Shown in pieces: positions 32,426-41,443 of a stretch of DNA of 56,642 nt. The position numbers were made by a program, and so were the translations under genes. Source of the DNA: Planctomycetales bacterium 71-10 (GTDB lineage Bacteria > Planctomycetota > Planctomycetia > Isosphaerales > Isosphaeraceae); assembly GCA_001898385.1 (NCBI GenBank), contig MKTT01000121.1, forward strand, positions 1-56,642, written 5' to 3'. The stretch's first letter is position 1. Each line of letters opens with the position of its first letter. The notes under the pieces are model-generated. The model saw only the letters and a program-made list of their open reading frames with translations. It was not told where the DNA came from and made no database searches.

Positions 32426-35400
32426 TCATATCGGATCGGCGGCCCTTCCGCCCCAAGCCGTCACCCGCACGCCGGCCCGCTCGCCCTCCCAGAGCGGCGT
32501 CGTGCAGGTACGAAGCAGCAGGTTCTTCCACAACTGCGAGTTCAGAAAGACCTCCTCGTCCGGGCTGAAGACCGAGAAGATGCTCCGGGAGGCGACGAGG
32601 ATCATCTTCCGCTTCGCCCGGCTCAACGCCACCGTCAAGCGTCGGGGGTCCAGCAGGAAGTCGCTGGAGGCCAGCAGGTAGCCCCGGTCGCTCTCGGTGG
32701 CGCTGACCAGGATCACCGACCGTTCCCCGCCCTGGAACCGCTCCACCGTGTCGATCGCCGACCGCTTCGGCAGGCCGCTGGCCGGGTCGAGGACGCTCAG
32801 TTCGGGGAGGGCCTGCTGCAACGCCGCCCTCTGGGCACGGTGGGGCACGACGATGCCCATCCCCTCCACGGCGTCCAGGTTGTACCGGGCCGGGTCGGCC
32901 AGCGTGCGGAGGATCGGCTCGATGAGGGCCTGCTCGAACGGGTTCCTCACCTGGCTGCCCGCCTCGTCGTGGACCAGCACGACCAGCGGATAATCGGGGT
33001 CCAGCACGGCCCGGATCAGGTCGTCCTCGACCGGGTGGGCCGCCAGCACGGCCCGCTGCTTCGAGTGGTAATCGATGCCGTCGTGCCGGTAGACCTCTTG
33101 GCGAAGGAATTCCGCCATCGCCCCGTGCAGCCGGAAACTCTCGGCATATCGGATCATCGGAGGCGGCTGGGGCAATCCTCTCAGCGTATCGAACAGGCTG
33201 GCGTAGACCCGATACTCCCCGAAGGTGCGTCGGCCCTCCGTGTCCCAGTCGTGCTTGACGATCGGCGGCATCTGGCGGTGGTCGCCGACGACGAGCAGCG
33301 GGGCGTCCCCGGTCATGGGCAGGGCCGCCATGATCGCCTCGGGCAGGTTCATCTGGGACGCCTCGTCCAGCACCAGCAGGTCGCACAGTCCGTGGCCGAA
33401 CACCTGCTTGGGCCACTTCTGCTTGAGCATGCCGTAGATGCCGCCGGGCGTGACGCCGACGACCGCCCACGACTCGCCCAGGATCAGGTCGGCGTTCTTC
33501 GGCTCGCCCCTCTCCTTCTCGGCGTCCTTGACCAGGGCGACGATCCCCTCGGGCTGGGGGTCGTTGGGGGCCACCCGATACAGGGGCACGTCGAGCAGGC
33601 GGGGATCGAGGTGGCGGCGGAATAGGTCCGGGTCCTTCCCCCGGAGTTCGACCAGCTTCTCCCGGACCTCCAGGACGTTCCTGAGCAGCACGTCGGTGGC
33701 CGCATGCGTCTTGCACGAGAGCAAGGCCCGGAAGGGGCGTCCCTCCCGCATCGCCCCCTGGAGCCGGGCGAAGACGGCGAAGGCCGTCGAGTACGATTTC
33801 CCCGTGCCTGGCGGCCCTTGGACCAGCAGGATCGGCGTCCGGGCGTGCCCGCCGATCAGTTCCCGCTTGCCGACCTCGAAGTCGTGCAGGTGCCCGGCGG
33901 CGTGGAAGGCGTCCAGGCCCGCCAGGAACTCGACCTGTCCGGGCGAGCCGCCCCCGTCGCCCGGTGCGGGCGGATGGACCAGCCGGTCGTGGAGCACGCT
34001 GGGCCGACCCGAGCACAGTCCCTCGACCACCTCCTTGCACCAGTAGGCCATCCACTCGTTCGGGCAGGAGTCGAGCGTGTAGACCTTTCCCTCCTCCAGC
34101 GGGCGGCAGAATGCCGGGAAGACGTAGGGGGCGGTCGAGCCGCCGCCTCGGGAGTCCTTCAACTCCACCTCGGCAAAGGCCGACGTGATCCGGCCCGATT
34201 CGTCCTTCACGGCCACGATGCGGACCAGATCGGCCCGCTGGCCGTAGAGCATCTGCTTCGGGGTGGGCGTGAACTCGGTCCGCTCGGCCTCGGGCAGCCG
34301 CCCGTCCACGGCCCAGCGTGGGTAGAGCACCAGGAACTCGCCGTCCCGCAGCCGGGAGAGCAGCAGCGCCTCGTGCAGGTCGCAATCGATCCCCTGGCAT
34401 TCGACCCGGAGCCGCAGGCGCAGCCCATCCTGCGACCACCGGCATTCCTCGGCCTGCTTCCCTGCCAGGCGGAATGACTTGTCGGGGTTCGCCTCTTTGA
34501 ACGCCGCCGCATACTCTTCACGCTTCCGCCGCCGCCGCTCGTTCTCCCGGTTCCGCTCGGCGGCCCCCGGCTCCTGGTCGGCCTCGCAGTATCGCACGAG
34601 GAGCGTCTCGCCCATCAGCACCCGCCGCTCCGGCGGGGCGTGGCGGGCCTTCTTCCAGTCGGCCAGGGTCACGAACCGCTCGATGGTGACGAACTCGTGC
34701 AGGGCGTGGGCGAGATCCGGGGCCTTGTCCTCGTAGCGGGCGAGGTCGGGCAGGACGAACGGCGTCTTCTCGGTGTTGGGATTCCCGGTGATCGAGCCGG
34801 CGACGTGCTCCAGGGCCTCCAGCCGCCGCTCCTGGAAGGCCCGGAGGATCTCGGGGGTCACGGCCCGGAAGTCGGCGAACTCGTCCCCCTTGCCCGGCCT
34901 GGGCGGCGGCAACCGGCCCCAGGCGGCGTAGGCGTACTCCAGCGGGATCGAGCTTGCGAACCGGGACCGCTTCGTGAACCACTCGGCCTGGCCGTCGATG
35001 TCGAGCTTGCCCAGGTAGTCGAACATCCGGGCGTGGAAGAGCGTGCGGAACGGATAGGGCTCGCCCCAGTCGAACTTGAGGTACGTCGCCACCGACTGGA
35101 GCGACTGGCAGGTCATCGGGAAGTTCTTGGACGTGCGGACCTCCTCGTCGAGGTAGCTGGCGACCGGCGAGTCGAAGGCGGCGACCTGGGTCAGGAAGTC
35201 GTAGAGCGGCGGGGTCGCCCTGAGGATCGGCGGGAAGTTGCGGGCGAGGGCCTCCAGCACGAGCCGCTGCTCGTGGCGGTCGAAGAAGACGACGTGGACC
35301 GGGGCCGACTTCCTCTCCCCAGGCGGCGTGTCGCTCACGGCCAGGTCCACGACCGCCTGGACGAGTTCACGAGTCCAGGCCACGAACAGGTCCCGCTCCT

Positions 35401-36757
35401 TCGCCGCCGAGTCCGGCGGGCCGTCCGTCACCCGGATGACGGATCGCCTGCCGACCGGCACCCCGCCTTCGCAGGCGACGACCAGGGCGCTCAGCAGGTA
35501 GATCCGGTCTTCGAGGTAGTCGTGCTGGGCGTCGAGATAGATGCGGACGAGATTCGGGTTAAGGCCGGGGCGGGACACCGGCAGCGAACTGTTCCCCTTG
35601 CCGGGGATGTAGGCGAGGGCCTGGGTGCCGTCCTTGCGGACGACCTTGCGGAAGCTCCTGGCCCGGTGGACGAGTTCGTCGAGCCGGGGTCCCACCGGCC
35701 AGGTGGCGGCGAGCCGCCGGACCAGGGCCTCACGTCCGGGGGCCGGGGCGAGGTCCCTGGAGTCCACGCCGTCGGTCGGGGGTGCGAAGTCCTTGAGGGT
35801 GGCGAGGGACTGGATGGATCGGACCCCCGCCCGCCGCAGGGCCTCCTTGTCGGTCCCGCCCAAGTACGGAAGCAGCGACAGGTCGTCCCGCTCGGCGCTC
35901 CACTTCAGGCAGAACTCGCCGTAGAGGCAGCCGTCGCACTTGAAGGACAGGCAGAAGGGCAGGTCGTCGAACGGGGCTTTGGCGATGCGGCGTGCCGTGG
36001 AATCCGCCCCGAGCACGAGGTCACGGACCGACTGGGCGTAGGCCCCCGGATCGGCGACGACTTCGAGCAGGGCGTCGTCGAGCCCGAAGACGGCCAGGGC
36101 TGCCTCCCTCAGCGGCCCAAGCTCGGACTCGGCTTCGGGCGTGGGCTCGGCGGGCGGGCGGAAGAGGATGGCCGTCTGGAGGGGCTCGTGGGCGACGTCG
36201 CCGTCCCGGAAGATCCGCCCGATCATGAGGCCGTAGAAGGCGACCTGGAGGCGGTGCTCGACCTTGACCTCGGTCGTGCTCTTCATGTCGGCGACCAGGG
36301 CGAGCAAGATGCCGTCCTGGTCCCGTTCCAGCCGGAGCAGGTCCACGTCGCCCCGGAGCCGCCAGCCGTCGATCTCGGCCTCCAGGCGGGGCTGGAAAAG
36401 GAGCACCGACTCGCCGGGCTTCAAGGAGCGGGCCTCGCCGAGGACCTCCTCGTTGTTCTGGGGGCGGTTGTGGGCCTGGGCGTACCGGGCGGCGTAGTGG
36501 ACGTGGCGGGACCGGGCGGCGAGCACCCCCTCGATTTGCACCTCGAAGTCGTGGCCCGACATCGACAGCAAGGGGGTCATGCGCTGCGGGACGACGCCGT
36601 ACGGCTCCATGAAGTCCTGCCCGGCCCGTTCCATGAGGCGGAAGCGCAGGAACCGCTCGCACTGCTCCAGGCCGACGAACTGCGAGACGTCCGTCGGCGT
36701 CAGCCGCAGCGGGCGGTCGGCGGGGAAGACGGGCAGCGAGAAGGTTTCCTGCGGCAT
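32426..36757 (-). CDS. RecB-family nuclease fused to SF1 (Dna2-like) helicase
   Basis: A 1443-residue protein. Residues 1-300 form a PD-(D/E)XK nuclease: RLRGDVDLLRLE (acid), LVADMKSTTEVKVEHRLQVA (D...K, Q motif) and CDGCLYGEFC, which with C33 could form the iron-sulfur cluster of AddB/Dna2/Cas4 nucleases. The middle holds an RNase H-like, TM0106-type region and a basic linker. The helicase (about 990-1420) has LLVQGPPGTGKSYSTAFAVF, LLVLDEASQMNLPEAI, VVGDHRQMPPI, DTVERFQGGERSVILVSATE and RRLTVALSRAKRKMILVAS. It should cut and unwind DNA. It is 64 bp downstream of the tandem-ArsR gene and probably in its operon. Confidence 0.9.
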   Translation of the reverse strand: MPQETFSLPVFPADRPLRLTPTDVSQFVGLEQCERFLRFRLMERAGQDFMEPYGVVPQRMTPLLSMSGHDFEVQIEGVLAARSRHVHYAARYAQAHNRPQNNEEVLGEARSLKPGESVLLFQPRLEAEIDGWRLRGDVDLLRLERDQDGILLALVADMKSTTEVKVEHRLQVAFYGLMIGRIFRDGDVAHEPLQTAILFRPPAEPTPEAESELGPLREAALAVFGLDDALLEVVADPGAYAQSVRDLVLGADSTARRIAKAPFDDLPFCLSFKCDGCLYGEFCLKWSAERDDLSLLPYLGGTDKEALRRAGVRSIQSLATLKDFAPPTDGVDSRDLAPAPGREALVRRLAATWPVGPRLDELVHRARSFRKVVRKDGTQALAYIPGKGNSSLPVSRPGLNPNLVRIYLDAQHDYLEDRIYLLSALVVACEGGVPVGRRSVIRVTDGPPDSAAKERDLFVAWTRELVQAVVDLAVSDTPPGERKSAPVHVVFFDRHEQRLVLEALARNFPPILRATPPLYDFLTQVAAFDSPVASYLDEEVRTSKNFPMTCQSLQSVATYLKFDWGEPYPFRTLFHARMFDYLGKLDIDGQAEWFTKRSRFASSIPLEYAYAAWGRLPPPRPGKGDEFADFRAVTPEILRAFQERRLEALEHVAGSITGNPNTEKTPFVLPDLARYEDKAPDLAHALHEFVTIERFVTLADWKKARHAPPERRVLMGETLLVRYCEADQEPGAAERNRENERRRRKREEYAAAFKEANPDKSFRLAGKQAEECRWSQDGLRLRLRVECQGIDCDLHEALLLSRLRDGEFLVLYPRWAVDGRLPEAERTEFTPTPKQMLYGQRADLVRIVAVKDESGRITSAFAEVELKDSRGGGSTAPYVFPAFCRPLEEGKVYTLDSCPNEWMAYWCKEVVEGLCSGRPSVLHDRLVHPPAPGDGGGSPGQVEFLAGLDAFHAAGHLHDFEVGKRELIGGHARTPILLVQGPPGTGKSYSTAFAVFARLQGAMREGRPFRALLSCKTHAATDVLLRNVLEVREKLVELRGKDPDLFRRHLDPRLLDVPLYRVAPNDPQPEGIVALVKDAEKERGEPKNADLILGESWAVVGVTPGGIYGMLKQKWPKQVFGHGLCDLLVLDEASQMNLPEAIMAALPMTGDAPLLVVGDHRQMPPIVKHDWDTEGRRTFGEYRVYASLFDTLRGLPQPPPMIRYAESFRLHGAMAEFLRQEVYRHDGIDYHSKQRAVLAAHPVEDDLIRAVLDPDYPLVVLVHDEAGSQVRNPFEQALIEPILRTLADPARYNLDAVEGMGIVVPHRAQRAALQQALPELSVLDPASGLPKRSAIDTVERFQGGERSVILVSATESDRGYLLASSDFLLDPRRLTVALSRAKRKMILVASRSIFSVFSPDEEVFLNSQLWKNLLLRTCTTPLWEGERAGVRVTAWGGRAADPI

Positions 36758-36821
36758 GGCTGCACGCCTCGCAAGTGATCGTTGCCCGACTCGCCCCGCC
36801 CGTCGGTCCGGGCGAAGGCCC

Positions 36822-38363
36822 TTAACACCCCGAGCAAGCTCCCCCCGGCGGTGGCAGGGGGATCTTCACGTCCGCCGTGCAGCCCAGGGCCGGGAGGTGG
36901 TCCCCCGGAACGTCCCAGCCCGCCTGGGCGTAGATCAGCCCGTCGGGGTCGGTCGCCCGGAGCATCCGGGCGTACCAGCGGGCGTACTCCGGGTCGCCGC
37001 CCTCGCCCCTCAGCTTTAAGTCGGGGAAGCGTTCGAGGAACTTGCTCGCCAGTGCCGACGGCGGATCGTTCTCGGCGTCGTCCCAGCCGAAGAATCCCGC
37101 CCCGTGGGCCGAGTCATACCGGGCGGCGACTCCCCCCTCATCGATGACGATCGCCCCATGTCCGGGCCGGACGTCGCTTGCGGGGACGATCGAGCACCCC
37201 CAGTGCAGCCCCGACCTGGACAGGCCGGGTGCGACCCGCAGCCGCTCGTACCCCCGGCGGTGGAGTTCCTGGACCATCAGCAGGACTCGGCGACACAGCA
37301 GGTGGGCCGGGGGTGCCCCGCCGGGGCTCCCCTCGTCGCCCTCCCCCGGCTCGCAGTCGGGATGCGGCGTGCCGTCCATCCAGTCGTCGTCGATGGACGA
37401 GAAGTCGAACGCAGGGGACTCGGGCGTGTCGCCCTCAGGGGCGGGACCGGCCCTTGCCCTGGCCGCCAGCATCGGTGCGACGAGGCGGGTCAACTCACGG
37501 CCCTCCTCCCGCAGCGAGTAGAAGCTGAACTTCCCGGCCCGCCTCGCCTCGACCAGGCCGCCGTGCCGCAGGAGCGTCAGGTGGTGGCTGACGGCGGGCT
37601 GGCTCATCCCGCCCAGGTCGGAGCAGAGTTCGCCGACGTTACGGTCCCCCTCCGACAGCGTGGCGAGGATCTGGAGCCGGGTCGTGTCCGAGGCTTGGCG
37701 GAACAGTGCGGTCGCCCCGGCTTCATTCGAAGTACCGAGGCGGCCCACGGCCTCCGTGAGGGTGCGGCCCTGGTCGGTCAGGTCGTAGAAGTTGAACTTG
37801 CCCTCCCGGCTCGGCGTGACCAGCCCGGAAACCCGCAGCAGGGCGAGGTGGTGGCTGACGGCGGGCTGGCTCATCCCTCCCAGGGCCTCGCAAAGCTCGC
37901 CGACGTTGTGGCCTCGGTCGATGAGCCGGGAGAGGATCTGGAGCCGGGTGGAATCGGCCAGGAGGCGGAACTGGTCGGCGACCTCTCGCACGATCAGGTC
38001 GAGCGGCGGGCCGTGTGTCGGAGTTGTCACTCCGGTCGGGTCGTCAACCTCTTCCAGTCGGGCATCGGACTCGTCGGGCTCGACGCCATCCTCCTCATCG
38101 ACCTCCAACCCCCACTGGGCGGGCTCGCCGTCCTCGCCCGTCGGTTCCGGGGCTTCCTCGTCGCCGGGCTCGTTGAGCCCCAAAGGCTCGTCAGGCTCTA
38201 TATGGCCCGGTTGCATCAAGTCGGAAGGGGCGTCGGCGTCGTCCCCTCCGGGCCGTGCGGCTTCGTGAGACCGCCTCAGGGCGTCGGTGAGTTCGGCGAT
38301 CTCAGCAGGGGTCCCGTCGGCCTCGATGACCACGCCGTCCGACAGTACGATCCTCGCCTTCAT
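36822..38363 (-). CDS. Protein with two tandem ArsR-type HTH domains and an unknown C-terminal domain
   Basis: A 513-residue protein. Residues 1-120 are acidic and disordered after a short beta start (KARIVLSDGVVIEADG). Two ArsR winged helices follow: RLLADSTRLQILSRLIDRGH with GGMSQPAVSHHLALLRVSGL, and RQASDTTRLQILATLSEGDR with GGMSQPAVSHHLTLLRHGGL. The two recognition helices are nearly identical, so they may read repeated sites. The C-terminal 180 residues (LHRRGYERLRVAPGLSRSGL, YDSAHGAGFFGWDDAENDPP, EYARWYARMLRATDPDGLIY) form a domain I cannot name, ending in GGACSGC. It lies between parA and the nuclease-helicase, 27 and 64 bp away, in the same direction. Confidence 0.85.
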   Translation of the reverse strand: MKARIVLSDGVVIEADGTPAEIAELTDALRRSHEAARPGGDDADAPSDLMQPGHIEPDEPLGLNEPGDEEAPEPTGEDGEPAQWGLEVDEEDGVEPDESDARLEEVDDPTGVTTPTHGPPLDLIVREVADQFRLLADSTRLQILSRLIDRGHNVGELCEALGGMSQPAVSHHLALLRVSGLVTPSREGKFNFYDLTDQGRTLTEAVGRLGTSNEAGATALFRQASDTTRLQILATLSEGDRNVGELCSDLGGMSQPAVSHHLTLLRHGGLVEARRAGKFSFYSLREEGRELTRLVAPMLAARARAGPAPEGDTPESPAFDFSSIDDDWMDGTPHPDCEPGEGDEGSPGGAPPAHLLCRRVLLMVQELHRRGYERLRVAPGLSRSGLHWGCSIVPASDVRPGHGAIVIDEGGVAARYDSAHGAGFFGWDDAENDPPSALASKFLERFPDLKLRGEGGDPEYARWYARMLRATDPDGLIYAQAGWDVPGDHLPALGCTADVKIPLPPPGGACSGC

Positions 38364-38390
38364 CGCCCACGACTCCCGGTCCGGGCCGCT

Positions 38391-39293
38391 TCAAACGTTA
38401 GCGGCCACCGCCGCCCCGTTGGATTCCGCCCGCTGCCATTGGCTCCTCTGGACGATCTCCCCGCTGAGCGAGTGGTAGAGCTTGGCGAAGGGCGGGGTGT
38501 ACTTGGCGTTGAACGTCTTCGGCTTGCGGCCCGGCTCGGTCGCCTCGGCGATGGCGGCGGCGTTGGGGATCACGGTCCCGAACGGCCTGGGAAGCTGATT
38601 GTACGGTTCGACGCCCTTGGCCGTGGCCTCGATGACCTTGTGGTGCATCTTGTTCTGGTCCCTGTAGAGCGACCAGAGCGTCCCCATCCCCTTGATCTTG
38701 ATCCCCTGGGCCTGGATGCGCTCGTGCAGGTAGAGCGAGCCACGGACGGAAAGCCGGTCCGGGATGGAAGGCACGATGAAGGCGTCGGCCACCATCAGGA
38801 AGACCTTCACCTGGAGGGCGATGCTCGGCGGGCAATCGACGATGGTGAAGTCGTAGTTCGCATGGAGCCAGCGCCGCATGACCTCCCGGCGGTTGCGGAA
38901 GAAGGCCAGGAATTGATCGTTGGACTGGTGGCCCCGGCGGGCCTTCGCCATGTTGGTCGAGAAGTCGTCGATGCGGAACGAGCAGGGGATGACCGAGAGG
39001 CGGGCGAGGCCGCCGCCGATGTCCGACGCATTGGGGATGACGTAATGCGGAAACTGGGACGACCGGAACTCGTCGTCGAGCATGGCGGCCAGCAGGTCGT
39101 GGAGGGTGGACTTCTTCCGCTCGCAGTTGAGCAGGCGGCCCTCGCCCAGGAGCAGTTCGCCGGACATGCACTGGTGATCGGCGTCGATCAGCAGGGTGCG
39201 GTATCCCGAGTCGGCCAGGCACTCGGCGACGGCGACGGCGTTAGTCGTCTTGGCAACGCCGCCCTTTAAATTCACGAACAGAAGGATGGACAT
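38391..39293 (-). CDS. parA: ParA-family ATPase
   Basis: A 300-residue ParA/MinD-type ATPase: ILLFVNLKGGVAKTTNAVAV (deviant Walker A with the signature lysine), TLLIDADHQCMSGELLL (Walker A'), YDFTIVDCPPSIALQVKVFL (Walker B), and SIPDRLSVRGSLYLHERIQA. These proteins pattern on DNA or membranes and partition plasmids or other cargo. No ParB gene or parS cluster is seen nearby; the next gene instead encodes a tandem-HTH protein that could be the DNA-binding partner. The ATG at 39293 directly precedes the first strand. Confidence 0.92.
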   Translation of the reverse strand: MSILLFVNLKGGVAKTTNAVAVAECLADSGYRTLLIDADHQCMSGELLLGEGRLLNCERKKSTLHDLLAAMLDDEFRSSQFPHYVIPNASDIGGGLARLSVIPCSFRIDDFSTNMAKARRGHQSNDQFLAFFRNRREVMRRWLHANYDFTIVDCPPSIALQVKVFLMVADAFIVPSIPDRLSVRGSLYLHERIQAQGIKIKGMGTLWSLYRDQNKMHHKVIEATAKGVEPYNQLPRPFGTVIPNAAAIAEATEPGRKPKTFNAKYTPPFAKLYHSLSGEIVQRSQWQRAESNGAAVAANV

Positions 39294-39668
39294 CGAGGGC
39301 TCCGGGGTTGTGCGGCCCGGACGTCGAGCCTCGTGCCCGTCCAGCGACCGGGTGTCGATCAAGACCTCGCTCCATGGGTGACGGCCTCCTCGACGTCCTC
39401 CCGACCCGCCTCGTCGCCCGGCCCATTTACGGCCGACTGAAGACTAAGCCTATGCGAGAACCCGATCCAATGCAAGCATTCAATTGTTTTCGAAGGCTCA
39501 GAACAACGTATCCTGGGCACGTCGGATCGTCAGGCATCAGCTAGGCGGTCACGACGGTCTTCCAGTCGGTCTCACCCGGCGATGGCCTTGCGTCCATCGT
39601 CCCGCTATGATCAGCCGCCGAAGGGAGGCAACCCTCGAAGTCGCCCAGGTCCTTCACCGACCACCGCC
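39294..39668. other. Intergenic region upstream of parA
   Basis: It holds the parA leader and, around 39465-39520, an AT-rich stretch (AATGCAAGCATTCAATTG) that includes the short palindrome AATGCaagGCATT-like core TGCAAGCA. This is a likely promoter area. No coding frame of credible composition is present. Confidence 0.35.
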
Positions 39669-39776
39669 ATGCCCCGGTCGATCCCCAAGGGCTTGACCCG
39701 AGATCACGTCTTCCAGGCGCTCGCCGACCTGGACGCAGGGATCGATCACCCCTTCGGGGCACTTGTGGGAGCGTAA
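39669..39776 (+). pseudogene. Truncated N-terminus of a ScoMcrA-like restriction endonuclease
   Basis: Only 35 codons: MPRSIPKGLTRDHVFQALAD, LDAGIDHPFGALVGA and stop. The segment MPRSIPKGxTRxHVxxALADLDAGxxHPFG is the conserved start of the N-terminal head domain of McrA-like (SRA/HNH) type IV restriction enzymes, which normally continues with a tyrosine-rich strand and PKAVIGLA. Everything after HPFG is gone. It lies right before the integrase gene, so insertion or deletion at the element end probably destroyed it. Confidence 0.65.
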
Positions 39777-39822
39777 CTGCTGGAGTCGCCCAAGTGGACG
39801 AAGTGTGCATCGGAAACCTCTG

Positions 39823-41292
39823 TCACCTCACAAACCCGTAATCCCGCCCGAGCCAGATGATGATCTCTTCGAACAACTGATCCGACGGTGCGGCGTAATT
39901 CCTATCTTTAATCGTCCGGGGCGAGTGGCCCAGGAAATGGGACACGTACCTGCCGTAGTGTTCGTGCGACTCGATCCGGGTGGCGGACGTCTTCCGCAGC
40001 AGCTTGAGCGGCTTGGGCACGTATTCCTCGTCTGCTTTCTTCAACCTGGCCTTCAGGTGGTTGTAGTTGGTGGCGATGCTGTCGTTGCTCTTGTACTTGC
40101 CGTCCACCAACTCCTCCCAGGCCCAGACGGTGCCGAACCGAGTCAGCAAGACGGTCTCCTTGCCGGAGCGATGCTCCTTCAGGAGTCGGAAGGTGTCGGG
40201 CCACAGCTTGTAATTGACGATCGGGACGTCGTCGTGTTCGTCGGTCTTCGACCTCTTGCGGACGATCCGACCGGCTTCCCAGTCCACCTCGCCGTCCTTC
40301 AACTCGGCGATGTCGGTCTGGGTCATGCCGCAATTCACCATCAGGAGCAGGTGGAGCTTCAACTGCCCGGTGGCCTTCTCGATCAGGGTGCGGACCTCCT
40401 GCGTCGTCATGGTGGGGACGGACTTGGCCGCCCGCTTGAACGTGAACTCCCGGCTGTCGATGTTCCGGGGCAGTTCGACCAGGCCCATCGACCAAAGGTA
40501 GCGGATGAACTTACGGGCCACGGCCAGGTGCTTGGCGGCATAGTCCCTGGACATGCCCGCCCTGCGGGCCGGGTCCTTCCGCCGCTCGGCGACCTCGCCG
40601 ATGAGCTTCATGTAGTAGGCCGCAATCTTCGCCTCATCGACGGCCTCGACCAGCGTCTCGCCGCCGAGGAAATCCCGGAAATGGTGGAGGCAGAAGCGGA
40701 CATTGTTGTGCTGGCCGGGCGAGACCTGGCCGGCATGGACCTTCGCCTCTTGGCCGGCGATCCATGCCTTCACCTGACCGCCGACGGTCTTCTCGTCGGG
40801 GATGGCCTCCGCAGCCCGATCGGCCCAGTACCGCTCCTCCCAGAGCTTCCCATCACCGACTTGATACTCGATGCTCAGCGAATCGATGCCCTCCGGGAGC
40901 GTGCTGCCAACCCGCTTGAGGAACTCCATCCGCTCGGGGACCGAGGGCGAGATGAGGAGGGCGCAAGGGTCGGCGTCCTCCGAGACGTCGAGCCGCCTCA
41001 CATCCTCGATGCGTCTCGACCACTCGGCGGCCTCGTCGGCCCGATGGTGCCTCCGACACCAGTCCCGGCGGAACTCCAGCTTCCCGACGACGCCGCCGAA
41101 CAGGTCAGGTTCCACGACGCCATCGAGGTCATGCCGTTTCTTCTTCCACCAGGCGTTCGCAGCCTGGTAGCTGGCCTCCTTTGTGGCGGGGACCCCGAGC
41201 GCCTCACACGAGACTGTGTAGACCTTGCCCCTGTACATTTTCCGCCAGCGGAGCTTGGCCTTCTCCCACGTCATGTCCGTCTTGAGAGCCAT
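39823..41292 (-). CDS. Tyrosine recombinase/integrase 1
   Basis: A 489-residue integrase. The N-terminal 160 residues are a large arm-binding region; the core-binding domain is near 180-300 (HNNVRFCLHHFRDFLGGE, AAKHLAVARKFIRYLWSMGL). The catalytic domain shows VRKRSKTDEHDDVPI (lysine), LLRKTSATRI (Arg II, with the usual preceding His replaced), FLGHSPRT (His) and DRNY (tyrosine nucleophile). The Arg I site, normally TGxRxxE, reads NCGMTQTDIAELK with no arginine. I know this variant from planctomycete integrases, but activity is uncertain. It reads away from the tRNA fragment 105 bp behind its start. Confidence 0.88.
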   Translation of the reverse strand: MALKTDMTWEKAKLRWRKMYRGKVYTVSCEALGVPATKEASYQAANAWWKKKRHDLDGVVEPDLFGGVVGKLEFRRDWCRRHHRADEAAEWSRRIEDVRRLDVSEDADPCALLISPSVPERMEFLKRVGSTLPEGIDSLSIEYQVGDGKLWEERYWADRAAEAIPDEKTVGGQVKAWIAGQEAKVHAGQVSPGQHNNVRFCLHHFRDFLGGETLVEAVDEAKIAAYYMKLIGEVAERRKDPARRAGMSRDYAAKHLAVARKFIRYLWSMGLVELPRNIDSREFTFKRAAKSVPTMTTQEVRTLIEKATGQLKLHLLLMVNCGMTQTDIAELKDGEVDWEAGRIVRKRSKTDEHDDVPIVNYKLWPDTFRLLKEHRSGKETVLLTRFGTVWAWEELVDGKYKSNDSIATNYNHLKARLKKADEEYVPKPLKLLRKTSATRIESHEHYGRYVSHFLGHSPRTIKDRNYAAPSDQLFEEIIIWLGRDYGFVR

Positions 41293-41396
41293 AAACCTGT
41301 TCCGATGGGTTTCAATTCTAGGTTACAAATCAACCCTGGACCAGGCCCGATTGTAACCCGAAACCATCGAAAAATCGAGTGAAAATGGAATGAATG

Positions 41397-41443
41397 CCAG
41401 CTTCCCAAGCTGGACGTCAGGGGTTCGAATCCCCTCGCCCGCT
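41397..41443 (+). tRNA. 3' fragment of tRNA-Gly(CCC), probable attachment site
   Basis: The sequence contains the anticodon arm CCAGC-TTCCCAA-GCTGG (anticodon CCC), variable loop ACGTC, T arm AGGGG-TTCGAAT-CCCCT and the 3' acceptor strand CGCCCGC plus T. The required 5' acceptor strand GCGGGCG and a D arm are missing upstream, where GAAAATGGAATGAATG stands instead. It is therefore a non-functional 3' part, as left by site-specific integration into a tRNA gene. It is flanked by two divergent integrase genes. The intact tRNA must be elsewhere. Confidence 0.85.

Noticed and set aside
34640..36778. Open frame of 712 codons on the plus strand
   Set aside because: Antisense shadow of the nuclease part of the 1443-residue protein.
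37104..39269. Open frame of 721 codons on the plus strand
   Set aside because: Antisense to ParA and the tandem-ArsR gene, whose protein motifs are clear.
41380..41443. Complete functional tRNA-Gly
   Set aside because: The 5' acceptor strand and D arm are missing, so only a 3' fragment is present.
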